A stretch of 64,000 nt of DNA from Arthrobacter sp. Leaf141 (GCF_001424565.1 NZ_LMOL01000013.1:62329-126328), one strand, 5' to 3'. Shown: positions 45,884 to 56,178, counted from the first letter of the stretch. Notes: generated by a model from the sequence alone, not told the origin. A program made the numbers and translations.

Positions 45884-47410
45884 TCAGGCCGCTGCGGCCA
45901 GGATGTCCTCGACGTATGCCACCAGGGTCCGGACGGTGCAGCCGGTGCCCTGCTTGTGGGTGTAGCCGTATGGGCTGCCGTTGTTGAACGACGGGCCTGC
46001 GATGTCCACGTGGGCCCACGGGATCTGCTCGCCGTCCTTGCCCTCGCCCACAAACTCCTGCAGGAACACCGCAGCGGTCATCATGCCGCCGTGGCGTTCG
46101 CCGATGTTGGCCAGGTCGGCCACCTGCGAGTCCAGGCTGGGACGCAGTTCCTCCGGCAGCGGCATGGGCCAGACCAGCTCGCCGGCGCGGTCCGCTGCCG
46201 CTTTCAGGGCACCGGTGACGCTCTCGGAGCCCATGATGCCGGCTGTCCGGTTGCCCAGGGCGATCAGCTGCGCGCCGGTCAGGGTTGCCACGTCGATGAT
46301 CGCGTCCGGGTATTCGCGGCTGGCGGCCACGATGCCGTCCGCCATGACCAGGCGGCCTTCGGCGTCCGTATTGAGGACCTCCACGGTCTTGCCGCCGAAC
46401 ATGGTCAGGACATCGGCCGGGCGGGATGCGGCGCCGGACGGCATGTTTTCGGCGATGCACAGCCAGGCGGTGGCCTTGACGGGCAGGCCCAGGCCCGCGA
46501 GGGCCAGGACGGTGTTAAGCACGACGGCGGCACCCGCCATGTCCGACTTCATGTCACCCATCCCGAGGGCCGGCTTGATGGAGATTCCACCGGTGTCAAA
46601 GGTGATGCCCTTGCCCACCAGTGCGATTTTCGAGGTCGCCTTGGCGGGGGAGTACTCCACCTTGACCAGCCGGGGCTGGCGGGCCGAGCCCTTGCCCACG
46701 CCCATGATGCCGCCGAAGCCTTCCTTCTCAAGCCGCTTCTCGTCCCAGACGGTCACCTTGACGGGCAGGCCCTTGGCCAGTTCCTTCGCGGACTCGGCGA
46801 ATGATTCCGGGTAGAGGTGGCTGGGCGGCTGGTTGACCAGTGACCGGGTGGCGTTCACGGCCCGGCCCAGCAGGGTGGCGCGCTTGAGGGCGGCGGGAAC
46901 GTCCTTGTCCCCGGCAAGGGCGGTGAGGATCACGGCGTTGCTGACAGGTGCCTTCAGGCCGTCCTGCGAGGACCGGAACTCCGTGAAGGAGTAGGCACCC
47001 AGCGCGGCACCTTCGGCGACGGCCGCGACGTCGGCCACGGATGCCGTCGGGAGGGCCAGGGTCACCGTGGTGAGACCGGCAAGCTGGCGGACGGCGGAAC
47101 CGGCTGCCCGGCGGAGTGCCTCTTCGGTCAGCGGCCGGGTGGCGGATACCTTTCCGACGCCGGCCAGGACCAGCACGGGCGCGCCTGTTTCGGGAAGGCC
47201 CGGAAGCCGGACTGCCTGGTCGGCCGAGCCGGTGACGCCCAGGGCCTTCAGGGAATCGGTGAGGGTTTCGGCGGACTTGGCCGTCAGCGGGTTCGCCAGC
47301 AGGAACGGCCCGTCGGTGCCCTGCCCCACTCCTATGACCACTGCGTCACTGGGGCTCTTGACCAGGTCCCGGGAGAGGGTACTTAGGTTGATTTCAGCGT
47401 TCTTGACCAC
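45884..47410 (-). CDS. pepA: Leucyl aminopeptidase (M17)
   Basis: Cytosolic dizinc aminopeptidase that recycles peptides. 508 residues from a GTG (VKNAEINLST). The C-terminal catalytic domain has the metal motifs GKGITFDTGGISIKPALGMG (Lys, Asp), KSDMAGAAVV and the M17 signature NTDAEGRLVMADG; the N-terminal macro-like domain occupies about 1-180. The start is weakly supported (GAGGAC upstream). It is divergent from the PAC2 gene. M. tuberculosis pepB (Rv2213) sits near dlaT in the same way, as I recall. Confidence 0.96.
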   Translation of the reverse strand: MVKNAEINLSTLSRDLVKSPSDAVVIGVGQGTDGPFLLANPLTAKSAETLTDSLKALGVTGSADQAVRLPGLPETGAPVLVLAGVGKVSATRPLTEEALRRAAGSAVRQLAGLTTVTLALPTASVADVAAVAEGAALGAYSFTEFRSSQDGLKAPVSNAVILTALAGDKDVPAALKRATLLGRAVNATRSLVNQPPSHLYPESFAESAKELAKGLPVKVTVWDEKRLEKEGFGGIMGVGKGSARQPRLVKVEYSPAKATSKIALVGKGITFDTGGISIKPALGMGDMKSDMAGAAVVLNTVLALAGLGLPVKATAWLCIAENMPSGAASRPADVLTMFGGKTVEVLNTDAEGRLVMADGIVAASREYPDAIIDVATLTGAQLIALGNRTAGIMGSESVTGALKAAADRAGELVWPMPLPEELRPSLDSQVADLANIGERHGGMMTAAVFLQEFVGEGKDGEQIPWAHVDIAGPSFNNGSPYGYTHKQGTGCTVRTLVAYVEDILAAAA

Positions 47411-47669
47411 AGGGATCAGTCCTCAATTCTCGAAAGATGATTCGCAGCAGGATGCATGTTCGGCGTCCTGCCATGGTTGCCCGGATGCTGCCGTTCTGGA
47501 CGCGGTCCGGGTGTCTGCGGGCCCGTCCGGCAGGCCAGTTCCGATCGTAGTCCTTCCTTTGCGCCGGGATGGAATCCATTGAGAGCTGCGCCACACCGGC
47601 AGCCGGAATGCACGGACCGCCCGCCGTGTTGTACTGGGAAACCAACCGTTCCCGTGAAAGGAACATGCC

Positions 47670-48608
47670 GTGCTTGAACGGATTTCCGGCTATCTGCTGG
47701 ACCCAGATGCGCTCTATGCCAGCAACATCGAGCTGTTCCACAGCCCGGAGCTGCGTGGCTTGAACCTCGTGATGGGATTCACTGGCTTCGCTGACGCAGG
47801 CCATGTGGTTAAGCAGGTCAACACCGAGCTCCTGGACTCCCTGGACGTCAAGCCCGTTGCGGTCTTCGACGCCGACCAGCTGATCGACTACCGCTCCCGC
47901 AGGCCGCACCTGACCTTCGTTGAGGACCACCTGCAGGATTACCAGGAACCCAAGCTTGCCCTCTACCGGCTGGTGGACGGGCTGGGGAGCCCGTTCCTCC
48001 TGCTGGCAGGCTTCGAACCGGACCTGCAATGGGAGCGGTTTGCCCGCGCCGTGGTGGGCATCGTGGAGAAACTCGACGTCAACCTGGTCACCTGGCTGCA
48101 CTCCATTCCCATGCCTGTGCCGCACACCCGGCCCGTGGGTGTGACGGTGCACGGCAACCGCCCCGACCTCATCGAGGGCATCTCGGTGTGGAAGCCCACG
48201 GTGGAGGTCCCGGCCGCCATCGGACACATCCTGGAACTGCGCCTCATGGAGGCCGGCCGGAACGTGGCGGGCTACGTCATCCACGTCCCGCACTACCTGG
48301 CCGACGCCGAATACCCGCCGGCCGCCGTCGCCGGTCTGGAATACCTTGGTGCCGCAACCTCGCTGATGATGCCTACGGACAGGCTCCGCGAATCCGGGCG
48401 GGACGTCAGCCGGCAGATCGCCGAGCAGATCGACGCGTCCGAGGATGTCCAGCAGGTGGTGGCGCGGCTGGAAAGCCGCTACGACGAGAAGGCCGAAGGG
48501 ACCGTGCGCCGGTCCCTGCTGGCCAACGAAAATGACCAACTGCCCGACGGCGATGAGCTTGGCGCCGCCGTGGAGGCGTACCTGGCCAGGGAGAACCCCG
48601 GCCAGTAG
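47670..48608 (+). CDS. PAC2 family protein
   Basis: 312 residues from a GTG with GAAAGGAAC upstream. The PAC2 fold (proteasome-assembly chaperone-2-like) is indicated by LVMGFTGFADAGHVVKQ at residues about 33-49, VAVFDADQLIDYRSRRP, PFLLLAGFEPDLQWERF and the late VPHYLADAEYPPAA. A predicted helical C-terminus follows (residues about 215-312). Related actinobacterial proteins (Rv2714, as I recall) form trimers of unknown role. No proteasome genes are in the window. It is followed by the MFS gene, which appears to have its own leaderless promoter. Confidence 0.9.
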   Translation: MLERISGYLLDPDALYASNIELFHSPELRGLNLVMGFTGFADAGHVVKQVNTELLDSLDVKPVAVFDADQLIDYRSRRPHLTFVEDHLQDYQEPKLALYRLVDGLGSPFLLLAGFEPDLQWERFARAVVGIVEKLDVNLVTWLHSIPMPVPHTRPVGVTVHGNRPDLIEGISVWKPTVEVPAAIGHILELRLMEAGRNVAGYVIHVPHYLADAEYPPAAVAGLEYLGAATSLMMPTDRLRESGRDVSRQIAEQIDASEDVQQVVARLESRYDEKAEGTVRRSLLANENDQLPDGDELGAAVEAYLARENPGQ

Positions 48609-48647
48609 GTGGTTCCCCGGCGGCACGGCTGCCGGCGGGGGTGTGGG

Positions 48648-48653
48648 CATAAT
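48648..48653 (+). promoter_or_regulatory. -10 element for the leaderless MFS gene
   Basis: CATAAT ends 6 bases before the GTG at 48660. The G-run between them is too close to the start to act as a Shine-Dalgarno. Confidence 0.55.
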
Positions 48654-48659
48654 GAGGGG

Positions 48660-50021
48660 GTGACTGCTCCCCGCGCCTGGCTTATCTGGACCATTGGAAT
48701 TTTCGGGTACCTGGTGGCGGTGTCGCAGCGGACATCGTTCGGTGTGGTGGGGCTCGAAGCGACCGAGCGGTTCCACGCCAGCGCTTCAGCCATCTCCTTC
48801 TTCACCGTCCTGCAGCTCCTTGTTTACGCAGGGCTGCAGATCCCGGTGGGCCTCCTGGTGGACCGGTTCGGGTCCCGGGCCATGATTGTGGGCGGTGCCG
48901 TTCTGATGGGGCTGGGCCAGCTGCAGCTGGCTTTCGCCGACAGCATTCCCGCCGGGGTGGCCGGCCGGGTCCTCGTGGGCGCCGGCGACGCCATGACCTT
49001 CATCTCGGTGATCCGCCTGATCCCGCTGTGGTTTGCCCCGGCCAGGGTGCCCCTGGTGACCCAACTGACGGGCATGTCCGGGCAATTGGGCCAGCTTTTC
49101 AGTGTTCTCCCCTTTGCGTTTGTCCTGCACACGTCCGGCTGGACCCCGGCGTTCCTGATGCTGGCCGGGATGTCCGCCCTCGCCGTCCTCCTCGTGGCGC
49201 TGTTCCTGCAGGACGCCCCTCCCGGAACGGCCAGGCCCGCTCCCCAGCAGGGTTTCCGGGCCACCGGCGCCTCGCTGGCCCGCGCCTGGCGGCAGCCGGG
49301 GACGCGGCTGGGCATGTGGAGCCACTTCACCATCCAGTTCAGCGGCACGGTGTTCGCCATGACCTGGGGGTATCCGTTCCTGATCTCCGGCCAGGGCCTT
49401 GACGCCGGCACGGTGGCCGCGCTGATGGCACTCTATGTGGCCGCCGCAATGGCCGTGGGCCCGTTCATCGGCCGTTTTGTATCCCGGCATCCGCTCCGGC
49501 GTTCCACCATGGTGCTGCTCATCGCAGCTGCCACCGCCGCCGGCTGGGCTGCCGTCCTCTTCACCCCCGGCAGGGCGCCGCTGTGGCTGCTGGCAGGGCT
49601 GGTGGTGGTGCTGGCCATCGGCGGACCGGGTTCGATGATCGGTTTCGACTTCGCCAGGACCTTCAACCCGGCCCACCGGATCGGCACGGCCACCGGAATC
49701 GTCAACGTGGGCGGCTTCATCGCGGCGCTGGTGGCGATTTTCCTGATCGGGCTGGTCCTGGACCTCCTGTACGCGAGCGGTTTCTCCAACGGGGAACTGT
49801 ATGGACTGGAGCCGTTCCGGCTTGCCTTGGGCGTCCAGTTCCTGTTGCTGGGGGTTGGTGTTGGTGCTGTGCTCGTGTCCCGGCGCAAGGTGCGGCGGCA
49901 GATGGCCGCGCAGGGGGTTGTGGTGCCGCCACTGCGCAGCGCCCTGGCCAGGCAGCGCCGGGAGGCGCTGGCCCGCCGCAGGGGTAACGCCGGGTCCGAC
50001 GGCAACACGGACCAGGTGTAA
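48660..50021 (+). CDS. Major facilitator superfamily transporter
   Basis: 453 residues from the GTG at 48660; the frame is open from the PAC2 stop but the promoter lies within that stretch. Twelve hydrophobic segments in two six-helix halves; the loop 2-3 signature is present as GLLVDRFGSRAMIVGGAVLM. The second half starts around residue 210 after a cytoplasmic loop. The C-terminal tail is basic (RRKVRRQMAAQG, RQRREALARRRGN). Topology suggests a drug or metabolite antiporter or uniporter of the CynX/NarK-like group; the substrate is unknown. Confidence 0.9.
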   Translation: MTAPRAWLIWTIGIFGYLVAVSQRTSFGVVGLEATERFHASASAISFFTVLQLLVYAGLQIPVGLLVDRFGSRAMIVGGAVLMGLGQLQLAFADSIPAGVAGRVLVGAGDAMTFISVIRLIPLWFAPARVPLVTQLTGMSGQLGQLFSVLPFAFVLHTSGWTPAFLMLAGMSALAVLLVALFLQDAPPGTARPAPQQGFRATGASLARAWRQPGTRLGMWSHFTIQFSGTVFAMTWGYPFLISGQGLDAGTVAALMALYVAAAMAVGPFIGRFVSRHPLRRSTMVLLIAAATAAGWAAVLFTPGRAPLWLLAGLVVVLAIGGPGSMIGFDFARTFNPAHRIGTATGIVNVGGFIAALVAIFLIGLVLDLLYASGFSNGELYGLEPFRLALGVQFLLLGVGVGAVLVSRRKVRRQMAAQGVVVPPLRSALARQRREALARRRGNAGSDGNTDQV

Positions 50022-50179
50022 TTACCACTGACAACCGGGGCGCACACCGCCCGGGCCGCGGCCTGCGCGTCGGGCGCCGTCGCGTGACTTCTCCTCCACC
50101 GGCGCCTCCGCCGGCGGGGTTGTGCACATAGGGGACGGGTCCGCTTACCGCAGCGACGGTGCCGGCGGACAGTGGGTCC

Positions 50180-51460
50180 ATGACTGCACCGCAACCGCTG
50201 AGTGTCCATGGACCCGAAGACATCCTCGCCTTCATCCCGCATTCGCTGGGCTATTGGCCCTCGTCCAGTGTGGTGGCCATGACCCTGCACGGGAAGCGGC
50301 TTGGGGCCACCCTGAGGCTGGACCTGCCCGGGCCGGCGGGGCTTCGGCGCCCGGAAGCCTTTGCCAGGGCCGTCCGCGGCTACCTGCAGGCGGACGGTGA
50401 CGCGGACGGCACACTGGTCGCTGTTTTCGGTGGGACGGCAGGTGCCCCCGCCCCGCAGCTGCACCAGCTGTTGATGCTGGAACTCTACGATGCCCTGCAG
50501 CGGGCCGGGATGCCTGTCCGCGATGCGTGGTACGTGGGGGACAGGTATTGGCGCGGCGCCTTCTGTGTTGATTCATCGTGCTGTCCGGCACCGGGCAGGC
50601 CGGTCCAGCAGATCCTGGACAGCCGGCTTTACGCGGAAATGGTGTTCCAGGGCAGCACCGTGGGACCTCCACCGGATGGGTCTCCTATCGGTGACCAGTG
50701 GACAGCCGACTATTTGGCAGCCGTGCGCGCGGCCCGCACCGCGTGGCGCCGCAAGCTGGAGCGGCGACGCGGCAGCCGGGAGCAGTTCCACCTGGTCCTG
50801 ACGTACTGGGCAGCGGTCCTGGGCCGGCCTGCCGGGAAACCGCTGCTGCCTGCGGCGGACCGGGACGGTTTCCTCTTGGCCACGCTGATGGTTCCCTGCC
50901 TGCGCGACGCCGTCCTGGTGCAGGCCGCGGCGGGGCGGACCACGGCAGTCGCGGGGGCAGCACAGTTCGGCCTTCTCCGCGACGGGCCGTTCCCCAGACC
51001 GCTGTCGCCGTTGCCGGCTGGCGACCTGCCCGGCCGTCAACCGGGCGGTGATGCTGGCAGTGGCAGTGGCAGTGGCAGTGGCAGTGGCACAGGCGTTGGT
51101 ACCAGTGCCGGCCAGGTGTTCGGTTATGGTGATGTCCTCCTGGGGCTGGGACCTGAAGTGCCGGATTGGCCCCAGCTCGAGGCGCTCGACCGGATGCTGG
51201 CGCACCTTGCGCTGGCGGGCGGGAAGTCGGCTGCTGCGCCCCTGACTCTGCAGGGCTGGGTTGCGTGGTGCCGGGGGAGGGGCTCCGTCGCTGCTGCCTA
51301 CTACTGCCGGGCGCTCCGCGCGCAACCGCAGTACCGCCTGGCCGGGCTGCTGCTGGAGCTGGACCAGCGGGGCACCATCTGCGGCTGGGCGGCAAGGAAG
51401 GAGGCTGCGTGGCAGAAGTTCAGCAATGATCCTGAGCGGGGAACCGGACAGCTTGGCTGA
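50180..51460 (+). CDS. DUF4192 family protein
   Basis: 426 residues from the ATG at 50180, which gives the family N-terminus LSVHGPEDILAFIPHSLGYWPSSSVV. A GTG seven codons upstream is also open. Later conserved parts are DAWYVGDRYWRGAFC with SCCP, and the C-terminal RMLAHLALAG. A Gly-Ser linker, DAGSGSGSGSGSGTG, produced by a GGCAGT repeat, splits the domain at about 290-306. Function unknown; the family is confined to actinobacteria. No membrane segment or signal peptide. Confidence 0.85.
   Translation: MTAPQPLSVHGPEDILAFIPHSLGYWPSSSVVAMTLHGKRLGATLRLDLPGPAGLRRPEAFARAVRGYLQADGDADGTLVAVFGGTAGAPAPQLHQLLMLELYDALQRAGMPVRDAWYVGDRYWRGAFCVDSSCCPAPGRPVQQILDSRLYAEMVFQGSTVGPPPDGSPIGDQWTADYLAAVRAARTAWRRKLERRRGSREQFHLVLTYWAAVLGRPAGKPLLPAADRDGFLLATLMVPCLRDAVLVQAAAGRTTAVAGAAQFGLLRDGPFPRPLSPLPAGDLPGRQPGGDAGSGSGSGSGSGTGVGTSAGQVFGYGDVLLGLGPEVPDWPQLEALDRMLAHLALAGGKSAAAPLTLQGWVAWCRGRGSVAAAYYCRALRAQPQYRLAGLLLELDQRGTICGWAARKEAAWQKFSNDPERGTGQLG
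51056..51085 (+). repeat. Five GGCAGT hexamer repeats inside the DUF4192 gene
   Basis: Exact hexamers at 51056-51085 encode the Gly-Ser run; unit loss or gain would change length by two residues without breaking the frame. Confidence 0.85.
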
Positions 51461-51463
51461 GGG

Positions 51464-51608
51464 GCGTGCGCGCCGGCGGGGCGACAAGGTGTGTGGTCCT
51501 GGGCGGTGTGTGGTCCTGAGCGGTGTGCGGTCCTGAATGGTGTGTGTGCCTGAATGGTGTGCGGTCCTGAACGGTGTGTGTGCCTGAACAGCGTGCGCGC
51601 CGGCGGGG
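51464..51608 (+). repeat. 17-base tandem array flanked by 18-base direct repeats
   Basis: Six consecutive 17-base units fill 51489-51590, for example GTGTGCGGTCCTGAATG at 51523. Units 3 and 5 are near-identical, as are units 4 and 6, giving a 34-base higher-order period. The identical 18-mer GCGTGCGCGCCGGCGGGG flanks the array at 51464-51481 and 51591-51608. Confidence 0.85.
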
Positions 51609-51963
51609 GACCGGCTGGCGGAGGGCGGACGGGCGGGATGGGCGTAGCGGCCGTAGGGGCGCGGGCAACCAGTGGCGGAAGTCGCCGGCGGTAGCGAGTG
51701 GAGTGCGGGACGGCGGCCGGAAGTTTCGGCTGGCAGCGGCTGGAGTGCGGGCGTCCAGCAGGCAGTCACGGGTGGCATCGCGGGAGAGGAGTGTCGGCAG
51801 GTAGGTCCGATCCGGCGAAACCGTGAGACAATGGACGCCGAGACCCGGTTGGGTCCGTGTGTCAAGAGCTTGTGTTGGGTCCTTCGGGGAACAATTCAGC
51901 CACTCCGGCAGTTGAGTTAACAGACTCTGCCGGCCGTGGTGGCGCTTGATTTCCATCACGGAC

Positions 51964-51969
51964 TTGACA
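51964..51969 (+). promoter_or_regulatory. Possible -35 of sigA
   Basis: TTGACA lies 60 bases before the sigA start. No well-spaced -10 was found, so the promoter is not resolved. Confidence 0.3.
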
Positions 51970-52028
51970 GGGTCATAGTGGTGTTGCCCGTATGGCGATT
52001 CCACAGACCACCGCTAGAAAGGTTTTCT

Positions 52029-53321
<1,293 letters not shown>

Positions 53322-53327
53322 GCAGCA

Positions 53328-53395
53328 AAAACAGCGGGGCCGTCCCCCGGTCGGTCAGCCAACGGCTGCCGGCCGGGGGACGGCCCCGCTGTTTT
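53328..53395. terminator. Bidirectional terminator after sigA
   Basis: A 23-base perfect stem (53328-53350 with 53373-53395) starts with AAAA and ends with TTTT, so it can act on both strands; it lies 6 bases after the sigA stop. Confidence 0.9.
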
Positions 53396-53457
53396 GTTGG
53401 TGCAGGGTTCCGCGGGATGCTGCAACACCTGGACGTTTATGGACCTGGATGTTAAAG

Positions 53458-53489
53458 CACTGTGGCCCCTCAGGTGAGGGGCCACAGTG
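53458..53489 (-). terminator. Hairpin terminator of the DUF7455 gene
   Basis: A 14-base stem CACTGTGGCCCCTC (53458-53471) pairs with 53476-53489; on the minus strand CUUUAA follows. Confidence 0.7.
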
Positions 53490-53514
53490 TTGGCTTGCTG
53501 GGTTGGAGAGCGAC

Positions 53515-53736
53515 CTAGTCGACTTCCACCACTGCCTTCTGGTGGAGCCTGGACGTCTCGTCGTGCCAGTCGGAGCTGAGCGGCTTAAGCGTTGCTTCGA
53601 CCGCTCGGGCATGGTGGCCACAGAAGAGCAGCTCACCGCCGGAGGTTTCAAGAACAACCCGGACATATGCCTGTGCTCCGCAACGATCGCACCGGTCCAG
53701 TGCATTGAGTGTGCGGTCTGCCACTGCTGTTGTCAT
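53515..53736 (-). CDS. DUF7455 small zinc-ribbon-like protein
   Basis: 73 residues. Two half-sites, CDRCGAQAYVRVV (residues 16-28) and LLFCGHHARAVE, form a probable zinc knuckle. A textbook Shine-Dalgarno, AAGGAGG, is 6 bases before the ATG. The family is conserved beside sigA in actinobacteria; function unknown. It has its own terminator on the left and is divergent from parE. Confidence 0.9.
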   Translation of the reverse strand: MTTAVADRTLNALDRCDRCGAQAYVRVVLETSGGELLFCGHHARAVEATLKPLSSDWHDETSRLHQKAVVEVD

Positions 53737-53991
53737 GTCGGCCTCCTTAGTAGTTCAGTACGTCTATATAACCAGTATTCGTAACAAAACCATCGCAAGG
53801 ATGGGGCAAGTTCGCTGTCCGCGTATCCACAAGGTTCCCTCAAGACCTCCGTGCGGCAACCCCGCGACAGGCCCGTGGCAGGGCGCACAGGCGGCGTCCA
53901 GTGTGGCAGCCGACCGTCCCGGCCGGGCCCGGCTAGGCTGGAGGAAGCGATCCCCGCGCCGGCCTTTTCTCCCCGAAGGAGCTCATTTCCC

Positions 53992-56100
53992 GTGGCACCC
54001 AGTTCTGATTACACCGCCCGGCACCTGTCTGTGCTGGAAGGCCTGGAGGCCGTCCGCAAGCGCCCCGGCATGTACATCGGTTCGACGGACTCACGCGGCC
54101 TTATGCACTGCCTCTGGGAGATCATCGACAACTCAGTAGACGAGGCCCTCGCCGGGTTCGGCCACGACATCAGGATCATCCTGCACGCCGATAACTCCGT
54201 GGAAATCCACGACGACGGCCGCGGCATCCCCGTGGACAAGGAACCGAAGACGGGCCTCACCGGCGTCGAGGTCGTTTTCACCAAACTGCACGCTGGCGGC
54301 AAATTCGGCGGCGGATCCTACACGGCGTCCGGCGGCCTGCACGGTGTGGGCGCTTCGGTGGTTAACGCGCTGTCCTCACGCCTGGACGTGGAAGTGGACC
54401 GGGGCGGGAAGACCTACAAAATGTCGTTCCGCCGCGGCGAGCCCGGACGCTTCAAAGACACGGGATCGCGGATCGACCCCGAGGCAACCTTCGGCCCGTT
54501 TGTGGATGGCTCCGTCCTGGACGTGGTGGGCAAGGCCAAGCGCGGCGTCACCGGAACCAGGATCCGTTACTGGGCGGACCGGCAGATCTTCACCCCGGAC
54601 GCCAAGTTCTCCTACGACGAACTGGCAGCCCGGGCCCGGCAGACCTCATTCCTGGTACCCGGCCTCAAACTCACGGTGCGTGACGAGCGCAAAGTCCCCG
54701 GCACGCCCGGCGAGTCCGGACCCCACGAGGAGGTATTCCACCACGACGGTGGCATCTCGGAGTTTGTGGATTTCCTGGCCGCCGACCCCGCGGTGACTGA
54801 CGTGTGGCGGCTGCACGGCTCCGGCAAGTTCAAGGAAACCGTTCCGGTCCTGGACGAGCGCGGCCACAGCCAGCTCGCCGAAGTGGAACGCGACTGCGAA
54901 GTGGACGTGGCCCTCCGCTGGGGGATCGGCTACGACAGCACGGTGCGCAGCTTCGTCAACATCATTTCCACGCCCAAGGGCGGAACCCACCAGTCCGGTT
55001 TCGAGCAGGCGCTGGTTAAGACCTTCCGCAAAGCGGTGGAAACCAACGCCCGTAAACTCAAGGCGGGCAACGACAAAATTGAGAAGGACGACATCTTTGC
55101 CGGCCTCACGGCTGTCCTCACCGTCCGGCTGGCGGAGCCGCAGTTCGAAGGCCAGACCAAGGAAATTCTGGGCACCTCTGCTGTCCGCGCCATCGTGGCC
55201 CGCGTGGTGGAACGGGAGATCGCCGCGAAACTGACCTCAGCCAACCGCAACGACAAAGCCCAGTCGGCGCTGCTGCTGGAGAAGATCGTCAGCGAAATGA
55301 AGTCGCGGATTTCCGCGCGCGTGCACAAGGAAACCCAGCGGCGCAAGAACGCCCTGGAAACTTCCTCGATGCCCACCAAGCTTGCCGACTGCAGGACGGA
55401 CGACGTCGAACGTTCCGAACTGTTCATTGTGGAAGGCGACTCGGCCCTGGGCACCGCCAAACTGGCGAGGTCCTCCGACTTCCAGGCGCTGCTGCCCATC
55501 CGCGGCAAAATCCTGAACGTCCAGAAGGCTTCCGTGGGCGACATGCTCTCCAACGCCGAGTGCGCAGCCCTGATCCAAGTGGTGGGCGCCGGGTCCGGCC
55601 GCAGCTTCGACATCACAGCTGCCCGCTACGGCAAAGTCATCCTGATGACCGATGCCGACGTGGACGGCGCGCACATCCGCACGCTCCTGCTCACCCTGTT
55701 CTTCCGGTACATGCGCCCCATGATCCTGGAGGGCCGGGTCTTCGCCGCCGTCCCGCCGCTGCACCGGGTCGAGGTCATCAACGCCGGGCAGAAAGCCAAC
55801 GAGATGATCTACACCTACTCCGAGGCGGAACTGCACGTCCTGTTGGCCAGGCTGGCCAAGGAAGGCAAGCGCTACAAGGAGCCCATCCAGCGGTACAAGG
55901 GCCTGGGGGAGATGGATGCCGAGCAGTTGGCGGAGACCACCATGGACCCGCGGCACCGGACCCTCCGCAAGGTGGGGATCGAGAACGCCCAGCAGGCCGA
56001 GGAGATCTTCGACCTGCTGATGGGCTCGGACGTGTCGCCACGCAAGGACTTCATCATCGCCGGTGCGGCCAGCCTGGACCGGGAACGCATCGACGCCTGA
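53992..56100 (+). CDS. parE: Type IIA DNA topoisomerase B subunit (ParE-type)
   Basis: ATPase subunit of topoisomerase IV or a second gyrase. 702 residues from the GTG at 53992 (APSSDYTARHLSVLEGLEAV), with GAAGGAGCTC upstream; the frame is open to 53851 but that part is not conserved. GHKL ATPase motifs: EIIDNSVDEALAGFG and DDGRGIPVD; transducer domain; TOPRIM with EGDSALGTAKLARS and LMTDADVDGAHIRTLLL. The location next to sigA matches parE in Streptomyces as I recall, supporting ParE over GyrB. parC is not within the next 8 kb. Confidence 0.9.
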   Translation: MAPSSDYTARHLSVLEGLEAVRKRPGMYIGSTDSRGLMHCLWEIIDNSVDEALAGFGHDIRIILHADNSVEIHDDGRGIPVDKEPKTGLTGVEVVFTKLHAGGKFGGGSYTASGGLHGVGASVVNALSSRLDVEVDRGGKTYKMSFRRGEPGRFKDTGSRIDPEATFGPFVDGSVLDVVGKAKRGVTGTRIRYWADRQIFTPDAKFSYDELAARARQTSFLVPGLKLTVRDERKVPGTPGESGPHEEVFHHDGGISEFVDFLAADPAVTDVWRLHGSGKFKETVPVLDERGHSQLAEVERDCEVDVALRWGIGYDSTVRSFVNIISTPKGGTHQSGFEQALVKTFRKAVETNARKLKAGNDKIEKDDIFAGLTAVLTVRLAEPQFEGQTKEILGTSAVRAIVARVVEREIAAKLTSANRNDKAQSALLLEKIVSEMKSRISARVHKETQRRKNALETSSMPTKLADCRTDDVERSELFIVEGDSALGTAKLARSSDFQALLPIRGKILNVQKASVGDMLSNAECAALIQVVGAGSGRSFDITAARYGKVILMTDADVDGAHIRTLLLTLFFRYMRPMILEGRVFAAVPPLHRVEVINAGQKANEMIYTYSEAELHVLLARLAKEGKRYKEPIQRYKGLGEMDAEQLAETTMDPRHRTLRKVGIENAQQAEEIFDLLMGSDVSPRKDFIIAGAASLDRERIDA

Positions 56101-56178
56101 AGCGCTTCGAAGCGCGGCAGGAGCGTCTCCCGCCGTCCAATCGAGGCCGTCCAGTCGAGGCCGTACTCTCGACGCCGG

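Larger units (their letters stand above)
51461..52028. other. Long gene-free region upstream of sigA
   Basis: The only gap over 300 bases. The left two thirds (51461-51830) are strongly G-rich on the plus strand and contain a 17-base tandem array; I found no coding frame with family resemblance on either strand, no tRNA and no clear terminator. The right third (51830-52028) has more balanced composition and should contain the sigA promoter and leader, with a TTGACA at 51964-51969. Confidence 0.7.

Noticed and set aside
51489..51590. A CRISPR array
   Set aside because: The units are contiguous 17-mers without spacers and no cas genes are present; it is a simple tandem repeat.
51420..52004. 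A minus-strand frame rich in His/Thr/Pro repeats upstream of sigA
   Set aside because: It is the translation of the 17-base tandem array; no start signal or homologue is apparent.
56102..56115. The palindrome GCGCTTCGAAGCGC just after parE as a terminator
   Set aside because: It has no loop and no U-run, and starts right after the stop; more likely a chance palindrome.
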